Shown here: positions 42,221-52,400 of the stretch, in pieces | Position numbering within the stretch: position 1 is the stretch's first letter | Layout of the letters: each line of letters opens with the position of its first letter | Assembly (NCBI RefSeq): GCF_020884795.1 | Contig: NZ_BBZF01000015.1 | Location: 1-64,000 of the forward strand | Reading direction: 5' to 3' | Origin: Micromonospora okii | GTDB lineage: Bacteria; Actinomycetota; Actinomycetes; Mycobacteriales; Micromonosporaceae | DNA: 64,000 bases | Made by a program: the position numbers and the translations under genes | Notes under the pieces: model-generated | What the model was told of the DNA's origin: nothing | The model's input: the letters and a program-made list of their open reading frames with translations, nothing else | The model's database searches: none

Positions 42221-43633
42221 TCAGGAAGGGTACCGGGGGTCGCGCCGTCCTGACGGTGCCGGTGAGGGCGCCTCGTCCGTCCGGCCGATGCCGACCAGCG
42301 GGACCGGCTCGCCCAGCCGGCCGAGCGCCACCCGGGCTGCGCCGGTCGCCCCGATCTCCGGGTCGGGCCGGTACCACACCCGACGGGGCCCGAGCACGGC
42401 CGCGAAGGACCGCCGCCACCAGTCCGACGCGGCCATCGCCCCGCCGCCGAGCACCACCTCGACCCGGCCGTCCACGGTGGACTCCAGCTCGACGAGGTCG
42501 GCGGCGACCAGCCGGCAGACCCCGGACATCAGGCCGGCCAGGATGTCGACCGCCCCGGTGTTCAGGCTCAGCCCGCGCAGCCGGCCGGAGCCGGCCGGGG
42601 CGCGACCGGGCGGCCGGTCCCCGCCGAAGCGCGGGTCGGCGTCGACCCCGCCGGCCGGGTCGATCCGGGCCAGCGCGGCCTCCAGCTCGGCCCCCTCCGG
42701 CAGCCGCAGCTCCCGGTTGGCCCAGTGGAACAGGTTCCCCCCGGCCGAGTACGCGGCCCCGGTGACCACGTGGTGGTGGTCGACCCGGTACCGCCACAGC
42801 CGCTCGGGCAGCGCCGGCAGCTCCGCGCCGACCGGGGCCGGCTGGACCAGCCGGACGGCCGCCGAGGTGCCCACCGTCACCGCCGCGCGGTCGGGGCCCG
42901 TCGCGCCGGAGCCGACGTTCGAGGCGGCCCCGTCGCCCACCGGCGCCGCCCAGGCGGCGTCCGCGAGCTGCGGCCAGCGGCGGGCGTGCTCGGGCCGCAG
43001 CCTGCCGCGCCAGCCCTCGGGGGCCAGCTCGGGCAGCTCCCCCGGGCCCACACCGGCCAGCTCGCACGCCTCCGCGTCCCAGCTCAGCGCCCGCAGGTCG
43101 AGCAGGCCGGTGCCGGAGGCCTGGGAGACCGACATGGGGGCCGCGTCGAGCAGCCCGCCGAGCACGTACTCCACCAGGCCGACGAAGCGGGCCGGGACGG
43201 TGCCGGCGTGCCCGCGCAGCCACGGCAGCCGCACCGACCAGTAGCAGCGGTGCCACCAGGCGCCGGTGCGCAGGTGGAACGCATCCGCGTCGGCCGGGCC
43301 GGCCGCGCCCGTGGGCGGCTCGGGGCGGGTGTCGAGCCAGGTGAGCACCGGGCCGAGCGGCTCGCCGGCGCGGTCGACGGGCAACACCGAGTGCCACTGG
43401 GCGCTGGTGGCGACGAGGCCGACGTCGCGCAGGTGCCCGCCGGCGGCCAGCTCGTCCAGGCAGTCGGCGAGGCAGGCGAGGTAGGCGGGACCGTCCAGGG
43501 TGCCGGTGCCGTCGTCGTCCACGGTGAGGCGCAGCCGGCGACGGGCGAGGGCGCCGGGGCGCGGCGCGGCGTCGGAGTCCAGCACGAGGCCCCGCACGGA
43601 GGAGGTGCCCAGGTCGAGCGCGAGGATGTCCAT
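42221..43633 (-). CDS. FGGY-family carbohydrate kinase
   Basis: A 470-residue kinase of the FGGY family (gluconate/xylulose/glycerol kinases). DLGTSSVRGLVLD (7-19) is the phosphate 1 motif; VATSAQWHSVLPVDRAGEPL resembles gluconokinases; VTVGTSAAVRLV, TGAAYSAGGNLFHWANREL and VVLGGGAMAASDWWRRSFAAVLG are the ATP-binding parts. The sugar cannot be assigned with certainty; gluconate-like is my best guess. A single-gene unit by its spacing. Confidence 0.85.
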   Translation of the reverse strand: MDILALDLGTSSVRGLVLDSDAAPRPGALARRRLRLTVDDDGTGTLDGPAYLACLADCLDELAAGGHLRDVGLVATSAQWHSVLPVDRAGEPLGPVLTWLDTRPEPPTGAAGPADADAFHLRTGAWWHRCYWSVRLPWLRGHAGTVPARFVGLVEYVLGGLLDAAPMSVSQASGTGLLDLRALSWDAEACELAGVGPGELPELAPEGWRGRLRPEHARRWPQLADAAWAAPVGDGAASNVGSGATGPDRAAVTVGTSAAVRLVQPAPVGAELPALPERLWRYRVDHHHVVTGAAYSAGGNLFHWANRELRLPEGAELEAALARIDPAGGVDADPRFGGDRPPGRAPAGSGRLRGLSLNTGAVDILAGLMSGVCRLVAADLVELESTVDGRVEVVLGGGAMAASDWWRRSFAAVLGPRRVWYRPDPEIGATGAARVALGRLGEPVPLVGIGRTDEAPSPAPSGRRDPRYPS

Positions 43634-43738
43634 CGTCGATCACCGTACCTGTCCGGCGGCGGGGCGGCGGGGCGGCGGGCGGTCCCGTAGGGCGGGATCG
43701 GACTCCCGGCGGGTGGTCCGGCGCGTAGGGTGAGGCAC

Positions 43739-43798
43739 ATGCCCGCGCACCCGACCCGCTGGTGGCCCGCCGACCCGGCGGCCCACCCCCGCGCGTAG
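43739..43798 (+). CDS. trpL: trp leader peptide (attenuator)
   Basis: A 19-residue ORF, MPAHPTRWWPADPAAHPRA, with GAGG 3 nt before ATG. The tandem Trp codons and the pattern M-x-A-H...WW...P-A-A-H resemble leader peptides of streptomycete anthranilate synthase genes (as I recall them). It lies 93 nt before a fused anthranilate synthase gene. Ribosome stalling at the Trp codons when tryptophan is scarce would favour an antiterminator. It is a cis-acting leader, and the peptide itself has no known function. Confidence 0.8.
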   Translation: MPAHPTRWWPADPAAHPRA

Positions 43799-43890
43799 CT
43801 TCCCCACGCGGCCGCCCGACGAGGCGGTCGCCGGTCTCCCCGGCCCCGGGGCCGCCTTCGGCGGCGGCGCCCGGCCACCAGGAGAGACCC
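43799..43890 (+). promoter_or_regulatory. candidate transcription attenuator
   Basis: Two hairpins can form after the leader ORF: GCCGCC/GGCGGT at 43811-43816/43823-43828, and GCCGCC-TTC-GGCGGC at 43851-43865. The GGCGG of the first can instead pair with the CCGCC of the second, giving mutually exclusive structures as needed for attenuation. No T-tract is seen. The ribosome-binding site AGGAGA lies just before the anthranilate synthase start. Confidence 0.6.
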
Positions 43891-43891
43891 G

Positions 43892-45823
43892 ATGACCAGC
43901 CCGCACCGCCTGCTCGCCGACGCCACCGGCGGCGTCGACCCCGGCCCCTTCGCGCTCGTCCGCCGCGAGGGCGCCGACCACCTCGACCTCTTCACCGGCA
44001 CGGTACGCCCGGTCGACCGGCTCGCCGACATCCCGCTGCCCGACGGACCGGCCGGCCCGCGCACGCTCGCGCTCGTGCCCTACCGGCAGGTCACCGAGCG
44101 CGGGTTCGCCTGCGTGGACGACGGCGCCCCGCTGGAGTGCCTGGAGATCACCGGGCACGCACGGCTGCCCCTGGACGACGCGCTGGCCGCCCTGCCCGAC
44201 GCGCCGGTGCGCACCACGGGGGCCGGCTTCGACGTCTCCGACGCCGAGTACGCCGACATCGTGGGCCGGGTCCTCGCCGAGGAGATCGGGCGGGGCGAGG
44301 GCGCGAACTTCGTCGTCCACCGCACCATGCGGGCCACCGTGCAGGGCCCCCCGCTGGTGGCCGCCCTGGCCGCGCTGCGCCGGCTGCTGCTGCGCGAGCG
44401 CGGCGCGTACTGGACGTTCGTGGTGCACACGGGCACCCGCGTGCTGGTCGGGGCGAGCCCGGAGCGGCACGTCAGCGTCGACGACGGCCTGGTTTTGATG
44501 AACCCGATCAGCGGCACCTTCCGGCACGGCGGCACGGCCGACCGGGCGGCGCTGCTGCGGTTCCTCGCCGACCCGAAGGAGGTCGACGAGCTGTACATGG
44601 TGCTCGACGAGGAGCTGAAGATGATGGCCCGCGTCGCCGAGCGCGGCGGGCAGGTCGTCGGCCCGTACCTCAAGGAGATGTCGCACCTGGCGCACACCGA
44701 GTACCTGCTGGCCGGGCGGGGCCGCCTGGACGTGCGGGAGGTGCTGCGGGAGACCATGTTCGCCCCCACCGTGACCGGCAGCCCGATGGAGAACGCCTGC
44801 CGGGTGATCGCCCGGCACGAGGCGACGGGGCGGCGCTACTACGCCGGGGTGCTGGCCCTGCTGGGCCGCGACGAGGCCGGCCGGCAGACCCTCGACGCGC
44901 CCATCCTGATCCGTACGGCCGAGATCTCCCCCGCCGGGGAGCTGCGGGTGCCGGTCGGGGCGACCCTGGTGCGGCACTCCACCCCCGAGGGGGAGGTGGC
45001 CGAGACCCACGCGAAGGCCGCCGGGGTGCTGGCCGCGCTGGGCCTGCGGCCCGACGCCCCGGCCCCGGGGCCGGGCCCGGTGCAGCGGCTGGCCGACGAC
45101 CCCGAGGTACGGGCGGCGCTGGCCGCCCGCAACGCCCCGCTGGCCCGGTTCTGGCTGGACCAGCGGCCCCCCGGCGCGGTGGCGCTGGCGGGGCTGGCCG
45201 GCCGCCGGGCGCTGATCGTGGACGGGGAGGACACCTTCACGGGGATGCTCGCCCACCAGTTGCGCGCCCTCGGCCTGGCCGTCGAGGTGACCCCGTGGCA
45301 CGCCACCGGCCCCACCGACGGGCACGACCTGGTGGTGGCCGGCCCCGGCCCCGGTGACCCCCGGGAGGTGGGGCAGCCGAAGATGGCCGCCCTGCGGGGC
45401 CTGCTCGCCGGGCGGCTCGCCGCCGGGGCGCCCACGCTGGCGGTCTGCCTGAGCCACCAGCTCCTGGCCGGGCTGCTCGGCCTGCCGCTGCACCGACGGG
45501 ACGCGCCCTACCAGGGGGCGCAGCGGGACGTGACGGTCTTTGGCGCGAGCCGGCGGGTGGGGTTCTACTCCACCTTCACGGCCCTGGCCGACGCGGACCG
45601 GATCGCCACCGCGTACGGGCCGGTGGAGCTGTCCCGCGACCCGGACGACGGGGCGGTGCACGCGCTGCGCGGGCCCGGCTTCGCCGGGGTGCAGTTCCAC
45701 CCCGAGTCGGTGCTCAGCCGCGACGGGCTCGCCGTCCTGGCCGACGTGCTCGCCCACCTGATGTCGGTGCCGCCGGGCCGGTCGCCGGTCGGGTCGGGGC
45801 ATGGAACGGCCGAACGGGGGTAG
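43892..45823 (+). CDS. trpEG: fused anthranilate synthase (TrpE-TrpG), PhzE-like subfamily
   Basis: 643 residues. The N-terminal chorismate-utilising domain (about 110-385) includes GAYWTFVVHTGTRVLVGASP (starting about 171), MNPISGTFRHGG (about 207-218) and TGSPMENACRVI. The C-terminal class I glutamine amidotransferase domain (about 440-625) has GPGPGDP, nucleophile Cys in AVCLSHQ and HPE in FHPESVLS. The sequence style is that of PhzE/ADIC synthases, but no other phenazine or enediyne gene is near, and the Trp-codon leader upstream argues for anthranilate synthase in tryptophan supply. It would convert chorismate and glutamine to anthranilate, with amino-deoxyisochorismate as alternative product. 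Confidence 0.82.
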   Translation: MTSPHRLLADATGGVDPGPFALVRREGADHLDLFTGTVRPVDRLADIPLPDGPAGPRTLALVPYRQVTERGFACVDDGAPLECLEITGHARLPLDDALAALPDAPVRTTGAGFDVSDAEYADIVGRVLAEEIGRGEGANFVVHRTMRATVQGPPLVAALAALRRLLLRERGAYWTFVVHTGTRVLVGASPERHVSVDDGLVLMNPISGTFRHGGTADRAALLRFLADPKEVDELYMVLDEELKMMARVAERGGQVVGPYLKEMSHLAHTEYLLAGRGRLDVREVLRETMFAPTVTGSPMENACRVIARHEATGRRYYAGVLALLGRDEAGRQTLDAPILIRTAEISPAGELRVPVGATLVRHSTPEGEVAETHAKAAGVLAALGLRPDAPAPGPGPVQRLADDPEVRAALAARNAPLARFWLDQRPPGAVALAGLAGRRALIVDGEDTFTGMLAHQLRALGLAVEVTPWHATGPTDGHDLVVAGPGPGDPREVGQPKMAALRGLLAGRLAAGAPTLAVCLSHQLLAGLLGLPLHRRDAPYQGAQRDVTVFGASRRVGFYSTFTALADADRIATAYGPVELSRDPDDGAVHALRGPGFAGVQFHPESVLSRDGLAVLADVLAHLMSVPPGRSPVGSGHGTAERG

Positions 45824-45834
45824 TGACCCGTCGA

Positions 45835-45877
45835 CCGGCGGCGCGGGCGGGCCGAGAGCCCCCGTCCGCGCCGCCGG
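45835..45877. terminator. bidirectional hairpin between trpEG and wrbA-like gene
   Basis: Perfect 12-bp outer arms CCGGCGGCGCGG and CCGCGCCGCCGG with a partly paired interior, 11 nt after the trpEG stop and 13 nt after the wrbA-like stop on the other strand. Confidence 0.7.
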
Positions 45878-45890
45878 CTTCCCCTGCCGG

Positions 45891-46511
45891 TCAGCCGGCG
45901 GCCAGGCCCTTCTTCAGCGCCGCGCCGATGCGCACCGCCCGCCGGGCGGTCAGCGCGCTCGCGCCCAGCGCGACGGAGTCCGGCGGGATCTCGCCGTTGT
46001 TGCTGGTGTGCGAGGCGCCGTACGGGTTGCCGGCGACGAACTGGCTCGCGTCCGTGTAGCCGGGGGTGACCACCACGCCGCCCCAGTGGTAGAAGACCGT
46101 GAGCAGGGAGAGCAGCGTCGACTCCTGGCCGCCGTGCGACGTCGCGGTCGAGGTGAACGCGGCGTACACCTTGTCCGCCAGCGCACCGTTGGCCCAGAGC
46201 GGGCCGGTGGTGTCGATGAACTGCTTGAGCTGCGCGGCGATCATGCCGTAGCGGGTCGGCGACCCGAAGATCACCACGTCGGCCCAGGAGAGGTCGTCGG
46301 GCTCGGCCTCCTCGACCTCCTGGGTCTGGAGGCGGTGCGCCTCCCATCCCGAGTTGGAGCGGATCGCCTCGTCCGGCGCCAGCTCGCGCACCTTGCGCAG
46401 GCGGACCTCCGCACCGGCCTCACCGGCGGCCTCGGCGGCGGCCACCGCCATCTGGTACGTGATGCCGGTCGCGCTGTAGTAGATCACCGCGACCTTGATC
46501 GGGCCGTCCAT
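45891..46511 (-). CDS. wrbA: NAD(P)H:quinone oxidoreductase, WrbA type
   Basis: A 206-residue flavodoxin-fold protein. The FMN phosphate loop is YYSATGITYQMA (11-22), with IFGSPTRYGMIAAQLKQFID (about 81-100) and TSTATSHGGQESTLLSLL (about 115-132) matching WrbA. It reduces quinones by two electrons using NAD(P)H, limiting redox cycling. GAGGGATC precedes the ATG. Single gene, convergent with trpEG. Confidence 0.95.
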   Translation of the reverse strand: MDGPIKVAVIYYSATGITYQMAVAAAEAAGEAGAEVRLRKVRELAPDEAIRSNSGWEAHRLQTQEVEEAEPDDLSWADVVIFGSPTRYGMIAAQLKQFIDTTGPLWANGALADKVYAAFTSTATSHGGQESTLLSLLTVFYHWGGVVVTPGYTDASQFVAGNPYGASHTSNNGEIPPDSVALGASALTARRAVRIGAALKKGLAAG

Positions 46512-46657
46512 GAGATCCCTCCTCGGTTCGGGTCAACTCCGGCGACTACCCGCCCCGCACGGCGGCAAACGACGCGGCGGCGTCCGCCGGGACGGGTTCG
46601 CAGCCTGTCCGGCACGCGCCGCACCGTCGCCCTCCCGAACGGGACGGGGCAGCCGGT

Positions 46658-47044
46658 TCAGTCCAGCTTGTCGCGCAGGTCGCCGACCCGCTGCTCCAGC
46701 CGGTCGACGGCCTTCTCGTTGTTGACGAAGGTGCTGATCCCGGCCGCCAGGGCCAGCCCGAGCAGCACCGCGAGGGCGCTGAGCACCAGACCGCCGATGG
46801 CCACCCCGCGCCCGGTCACCCCGGGCCGGCCCGCCATCCTCAGGCCGAAGATGCCGAGGACCACCCCGATGACGCCGAGCAGCAGACCCACCCAGGCCAG
46901 GATGGCCGTCAGCACGCTGAGCAGCCCGGCGACCCCGAACACCAGGGCGAAGGTCGCCGCGGCGCTGGTCTTGGCCCGGCCGGCCGACGGCCGCCGCCCG
47001 GTGGACACCCCGGCCCCCCGGGCCGGGTCGTTGGACGCGGTCAT
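46658..47044 (-). CDS. small membrane protein (DUF4190-like)
   Basis: 128 residues with a charged N-terminus, three hydrophobic helices between about 28 and 105 (ATFALVFGVAGLLSVLTAIL, LLLGVIGVVLGIFGLRMAG, GVAIGGLVLSALAVLLGLAL) and a short coiled-coil-like C-terminus (KAVDRLEQRVGDLRDKLD). The repeated GxxGxxxGxxG helices resemble DUF4190 proteins. The function is unknown. Confidence 0.75.
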   Translation of the reverse strand: MTASNDPARGAGVSTGRRPSAGRAKTSAAATFALVFGVAGLLSVLTAILAWVGLLLGVIGVVLGIFGLRMAGRPGVTGRGVAIGGLVLSALAVLLGLALAAGISTFVNNEKAVDRLEQRVGDLRDKLD

Positions 47045-47219
47045 CCCACACCTCGCATTCGTCGCGTCGCTCCGCCCCGCCGCATCCCCGCTGCGCCGGG
47101 GCCCATGCCTCGCACCGGGCCCGTTTCCGCCGCGCTGCTCCTATCCACCTCCGTCCCCGGGAATGTGCCCGGCGGCTGCCGGGTAGCCAGGGCGTGACCC
47201 ACGAGAGGAAGGACGAACC

Positions 47220-47945
47220 ATGCGACTGACCGAACAGCAGATCCGATCTCTGTACGGGCAGGACGTCCAGGACCGCTCGGGCGCGAAGATCGGCAGCGTG
47301 GGCCAGGTGTGGGCCGACGCCGCCGGTGAGCCGACCTGGGTCAGCGTGAAGACCGGGGTGATGGGCCACCACGAGTCGATGGCCCCGCTGGGCGCGGCCA
47401 CGCTGCGCGAGGACACGCTGAGCCTGCCGTACGACAAGGCGACCGTGCGCAGCGCGCCCAGCGTGGAAACGGGCACCGACCAGCCGCTGGACGCCCAGCA
47501 GCTCGCCCAGCTCTACGCGCACTACCAGCTCCAGCAGCCCGGGACGCAGGCCCAGGGGCGGCAGCGCCGGGAGGGGCCGGAGGTCATCCGCTCCGAGGAG
47601 CGGCTGCACGTCGGCACCGAGAGCGAGCCCGCCGGCACCGCCGTGCTGCGCAAGCACGTCGTCAGCGAGGACGTGCACACCACCGTCCCCGTGGAGCACG
47701 ACGAGGTGCGGGTCGAGCACGAGCCCGTCGCCGCCGGCGACCGTCGGGCGCGGGCCGACATCGGCGACGAGGAGCAGGAGATGACGCTGCGCGCCGAACG
47801 ACCCGTGGTGAGCAAGGAGCAGGTCCCCGTCGAGCGGGTGCGCCTGGCCAAGGACGAGGTGGTCGAGGACCGCGCCGTCGACGAGCGGCTGCGCCGCGAG
47901 CAGGTGGAGGCCGACGTGCCCGAGCCGGCCCGTCGTCACGCCTGA
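47220..47945 (+). CDS. PRC-barrel and DUF2382 domain protein
   Basis: A 241-residue protein. Residues 1-80 are a PRC-barrel (YGQDVQDRSGAKIGSVGQVW) and residues 120-235 a DUF2382 region (EERLHVGTESEPAGTAVLRK; VVSEDVHTTVPVEHDEVRVE), rich in charged residues. Such proteins are common in actinobacteria and Deinococcus and are linked to stress. GAGAGGAAGGA precedes the ATG. Confidence 0.92.
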   Translation: MRLTEQQIRSLYGQDVQDRSGAKIGSVGQVWADAAGEPTWVSVKTGVMGHHESMAPLGAATLREDTLSLPYDKATVRSAPSVETGTDQPLDAQQLAQLYAHYQLQQPGTQAQGRQRREGPEVIRSEERLHVGTESEPAGTAVLRKHVVSEDVHTTVPVEHDEVRVEHEPVAAGDRRARADIGDEEQEMTLRAERPVVSKEQVPVERVRLAKDEVVEDRAVDERLRREQVEADVPEPARRHA

Positions 47946-48060
47946 CGCACGGCCGGCACGACCCCGGGCGGGTGGACCCTGCGGTCCGCCCGCCCGGTCG
48001 CGCCCGCGTCGTCGGTGCCCGGTCCTATGCTGTCGCCTCGACGGACGGAAGGCGGCGCAC

Positions 48061-49212
48061 ATGGCGACGAGCGGCACGAGGAGACGGGCCGGGTCGACGA
48101 CGCTCGCCGGCACGGCGGAACTGACCGCCGCGCAGGCCCTCGCGCTGCGGATGACCAGCCTGCTGCTGCGCCCACACCCCGCCGCCCGGCCCGGCGACGT
48201 GGCCGGGGTGGTCGAGTGGTTCGGCGCGATGCAGGCGCAGGACGTGGCGAGCGGCCTGTGGTCGCTCGGGCTGCGCCTGCCCGGCTGGACGCAGGCCGAC
48301 GTGTGGGAGGCCCTGGAGCGGCGGGAGGCGCTGCGCACCTGGCCCATGCGGGGCACCGTGCACCTCGTCCCGTCGCGGGACGCGCGCTGGATGCTGGAGG
48401 TCACCGGCGTACGGGCCCTGGCCGGGGTGGAGCGACGGCGGGCGGTCCTCGGGCTCACCGAGGCCGAGGCCGACCGGGCCGCCGACGTGCTCGGCGCGGC
48501 GCTGGCCGGAGGGGGCCGGCTCACCCGCGCCCGGTGCCTCGCCGTGCTCGACGAGGCCGGGATCGCCACCACCGGGCAGCGCGGCTACCACCTGCTCTGG
48601 TACGCGGCCCAGCGCGGCGTCACCTGCATCGCCCCGCACGTCGGCACCGAGCAGACCTTCGCCCTGCTCGACGAGTGGGTGCCCGACCCGCGCCGCCCCG
48701 AGCGCGACGAGGCGCTGGGCCTCCTCGCGCTGCGCTACTTCCGCAGCCACGGCCCGACCACCCGGCAGGACTTCGCCGGCTGGACGGGCCTCACCGCCGC
48801 CGACGCGAAGCGGGGCATCGCCGCCGCCGGGGACGCGCTGACCACCGTGACGGTCGACGGTGCGGAGGCGGTCGTCGACCCGGCCCTGCTCGACGCGCCC
48901 CGGGAGCCGGTGGACGACGTGCACGCGCTTCCGGGCTTCGACGAGTACCTGCTGGGCTACAAGGACCGGTCGCTGATGGTCGACGCGGAGCACAGGCAGG
49001 CGATCATCCCCGGCAACAACGGGATGTTCCAGTCCACCGTGGTGCGTGGCGGCCGGGTGGTCGGCACCTGGAAGCGCAGCCTCGGCCGGACCGGGGTCGG
49101 CGTGACGGTGCGGCAACTGGTGCCGTTCGACGGGGCCGCCCGGGCCCGCGTCGAGGAGGCGTTCGAGGGTTACGCCCGCTTCGTCGGGCTGCCGCTCCAC
49201 CACTCCTGGTGA
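48061..49212 (+). CDS. winged-helix DNA-binding protein, AlkZ-like (HTH_42)
   Basis: A 383-residue protein of the HTH_42/AlkZ family: a tandem winged-helix fold around a central beta region. The family QxQ catalytic motif is present as AMQAQD (about 58-63). RTWPMRGTVHLVPSRDARWM and FDEYLLGYKDRS are typical. AlkZ members are DNA glycosylases acting on alkylated bases or crosslinks; most actinobacterial homologues are untested. Confidence 0.85.
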   Translation: MATSGTRRRAGSTTLAGTAELTAAQALALRMTSLLLRPHPAARPGDVAGVVEWFGAMQAQDVASGLWSLGLRLPGWTQADVWEALERREALRTWPMRGTVHLVPSRDARWMLEVTGVRALAGVERRRAVLGLTEAEADRAADVLGAALAGGGRLTRARCLAVLDEAGIATTGQRGYHLLWYAAQRGVTCIAPHVGTEQTFALLDEWVPDPRRPERDEALGLLALRYFRSHGPTTRQDFAGWTGLTAADAKRGIAAAGDALTTVTVDGAEAVVDPALLDAPREPVDDVHALPGFDEYLLGYKDRSLMVDAEHRQAIIPGNNGMFQSTVVRGGRVVGTWKRSLGRTGVGVTVRQLVPFDGAARARVEEAFEGYARFVGLPLHHSW

Positions 49213-49425
49213 CCGGCTGCGGCGAGGCGCGGCGGAAACGTCGCGCAACCCGACTTATCCACCGTGGACCTACGGATGCGAGCGGTCCGCCACGAACCAC
49301 AGTCGATCCTCCTTTATCCAGAGTAGAAGCCAAAGGTGCCCCCTACCAGGGAAAACATTAAGAAAGGATCTTCACAGTGCCGCTGCGGCTGCGGTAGCTT
49401 CAGGCATCCCGCAAGGAGGATGTCA

Positions 49426-52400
49426 ATGTTTGCTGCGCGGTTAACCCGTGCGCTCGCCGCCGCTGCCACCGGCACGGCGTTGGTCCTGAGCGCCACCCAA
49501 CCCGTGCTCGCCGCACCGGCCACACCGGACGGCCCGCCGCCACCCAACACCCCGTCGGCCCCACAGCCCGAACCGGGGGAGATCGGCACCCACCGCGTGC
49601 CGCTGCTCACCGGCGACACGGTCACCGTGACCACCGGCCGCGACGGTCGGTCGACGTACTCGGTCGACACGGCCGACGACCCGACCCGGTCCGCCACGTT
49701 CACCGTCACGGGCAGCGACGACGACCTGTTCGTCATCCCGTCCGACGCGGAGCCGTACGTCACCTCCGGTCTGCTGGAGCGCGACCTGTTCAACGTGCGC
49801 GAGCTGGTCCGCCAGGGGATCACCGACGCCGCGAAGAGCGTGCCGGTGATCGTCACCTTCCAGGGCGACCCGGCCCCCAAGACCCTGGCCCGGCAGGCCG
49901 ACGCGCTGCCGGCCAGCGCGAACGAGCGCACCCTGGCGAGCATCGACGGGGCCGCGCTGAGCGTGTCGACGGCCGACGCCCGGCAGTTCTGGGACTCGCT
50001 CGCCCCGGCGACGACCAACGGCACCGCCCGCGCCGCCCTCAGCAAGGGCGTCAAGAAGGTCTGGTTGGACCGCAAGTTCAAGGTCAACCTGGCCCAGAGC
50101 GTGCCCCAGGTCGGCGCCCCCGCCGCGTGGGCGGCGGGCGTCACCGGGACCGGCGTGAAGGTCGCGGTGATCGACACCGGTATCGACCCGGCCCACCCGG
50201 ACCTCTCCGGCAACATCGCCGGCATCGCCAACTTCACGCCCGAGGCGGACGGGGTCGACTACCACGGCCACGGCACGCACGTGGCCTCCACGGTCGCCGG
50301 CAGCGGCGCCGCCTCCGGCGGGCGTCACAAGGGCGTCGCGCCGGGTGCCCAGGTGCTCTCCGCGAAGGCCCTCGACCGCAGCGGGTCCGGGCAGGACTCC
50401 TGGATCATCGCCAGCATGGAGTGGGCCACCGCGCAGGGGGCCGACGTGGTCAACATGAGCCTGTCGGCGCCCAACACCACCGACGGCACCGACCCGATGA
50501 GCCAGGCGGTCGACTCGCTGACCGCCTCCACCGGCGCGCTGTTCGTGGTCGCCGCCGGAAACAACTACGGCGACCTCGCCATCGGCAGCCCCAGCGCGGC
50601 GAGCAGCGCGCTGACCGTCGGCGCGGTCGACAAGGCGGACGCGCTCGCTCCGTACTCCAACCGTGGCCCCCGCTACGGTGACGCGGCGGTCAAGCCGGAG
50701 ATCACCGCGCCGGGCACCGACATCGTGGCCGCCCGCGCCGCCGGCTCCCCCTGGCCCGCCGTGGAAGGGCAGTACACCCGGGTCAGCGGCACCTCGATGG
50801 CCACCCCCCACGTCGCCGGCGCCGCCGCGCTGCTCGCCCAGGCCAACCCGGACTGGACGGCGACGCAGCTCAAGGACGCGCTGGTGACCAGCACCAAGGC
50901 CGGCGCCTACGCGTGGTGGCAGGGCGGCACCGGGCGGCTGGACGTCCCGCGCGCCCTCCAGCAGCGCGTCTACGGCACGGCCACGGTCAACGTGGGCAGG
51001 ATCGCCGGCGCGTCGGCGCCGATCGAGCGCAAGGTCACCTACACCAACTCCGGTGCCGCCCCGGTCACGCTGGGCCTCGCGCTGGACGTGAAGGCGTTCG
51101 ACGGCAAGCCGATGCCCGCCGGTTCCGCCGCGCTCTCCGCGACCAGCGTCGTCGTCCCGGCGAAGGGCACCGCCCAGGTGACCCTCACGGTGGACCCGAA
51201 GGCCGTTCCGACCGGCGGGTACGGCGGCATGCTGCTCGCCAAGACCGCCGACGGCTCCGTGTCGGTGCGCACCGGCGTGTCCTGGTACAAGGAGACCGCG
51301 ACGCAGCCGGTGACCGTTCGGCTCATCGACTCGAAGGGCGACGCCCCGCGCCCGCAGACGGTCGGCGCGATCCGGATCGACAACCCGGTCGACAACGACC
51401 CGATGACGCGGCCGGCGTACTACGAGCAGTCCCGCGACGGCGTCGTGACGATGCAGCTGCCGGTCGGCGTGTACGACATCCAGGTGGCGCTGATGGAGCA
51501 CGAGGAGGACGTCAAGCGGGCGACGCTGATGACCGAGACCGAGGTGCGGGTCGACGGGCCGACCACGGTGACGTTGGACGCCCGCAAGGCGGTCAACGTC
51601 CGGCCGCCCACGGCCGAGCCGACCGACATGCCGAGCGTCACCTTCGGCACCCTTCGCGGGCTGGCCGACAACTCGGTGCTGCCCTTCTCGGTGCTCATCG
51701 GCGGCAGCCAGTACGAGGGCTACGCCACGCCGACCAAGCCGGTGAAGTACGGCTTCCTCGAGTTCCAGAACCAGTGGACCCTGGCCGAGTCGCTCGTGGA
51801 CCTGCGACTGCGGGGCGGAGGCCGGCTCGCCCCGGACTACGACCTGCTCTCCGCCAGCAGCCACCTGAACGGCAAGAAGCGCAGCCTGCCGGTGGCGTTC
51901 GCCGGTTCCGGTAGCCCGAAGGAGCTGGCCGCGGCCGGCGTCAAGGGCAAGGCGGCGCTGATCCGGATCCAGATTCCGGCCGACATGGAGTGGCCGTGGC
52001 GGCACGCGCACGCGCAGAACGAGGCACGTGCGGCACGGGACGCCGCAGCCGCCGCGGGGGCCGCGACCGCGCTGATCTACGTGGACGTCGCCGGGGCTCC
52101 CGCGCTGCTGGGCAGCCTCGTGCCGAGCACCGACACGATGCTCGCCCTCACGCTGTCCCGCGCCGAGGGTGAGTCGCTGCGCAAGGGCGGCAAGAAGACC
52201 ACCGTCACCCTGGACGGCAACCCCGGCCCGTCGTACGTCTACCACCTGCGTCGGGACCACAACGGCGTGCCGAAGACGCCGGAGCGGCCGGTGAACCCGA
52301 AGGCGATGGTGAAGCTGAACACGAGCTACCACGCCGACAAGCCGCACATGATCGACTCGATCTGGGGCTCGCTGGGCCCGCGCGACCCGTGGTCCGCGCA

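Noticed and set aside
43892..45823. Phenazine or enediyne cluster suggested by the PhzE-like enzyme
   Set aside because: No other phz or enediyne genes adjacent; the Trp-rich leader peptide points to tryptophan biosynthesis.
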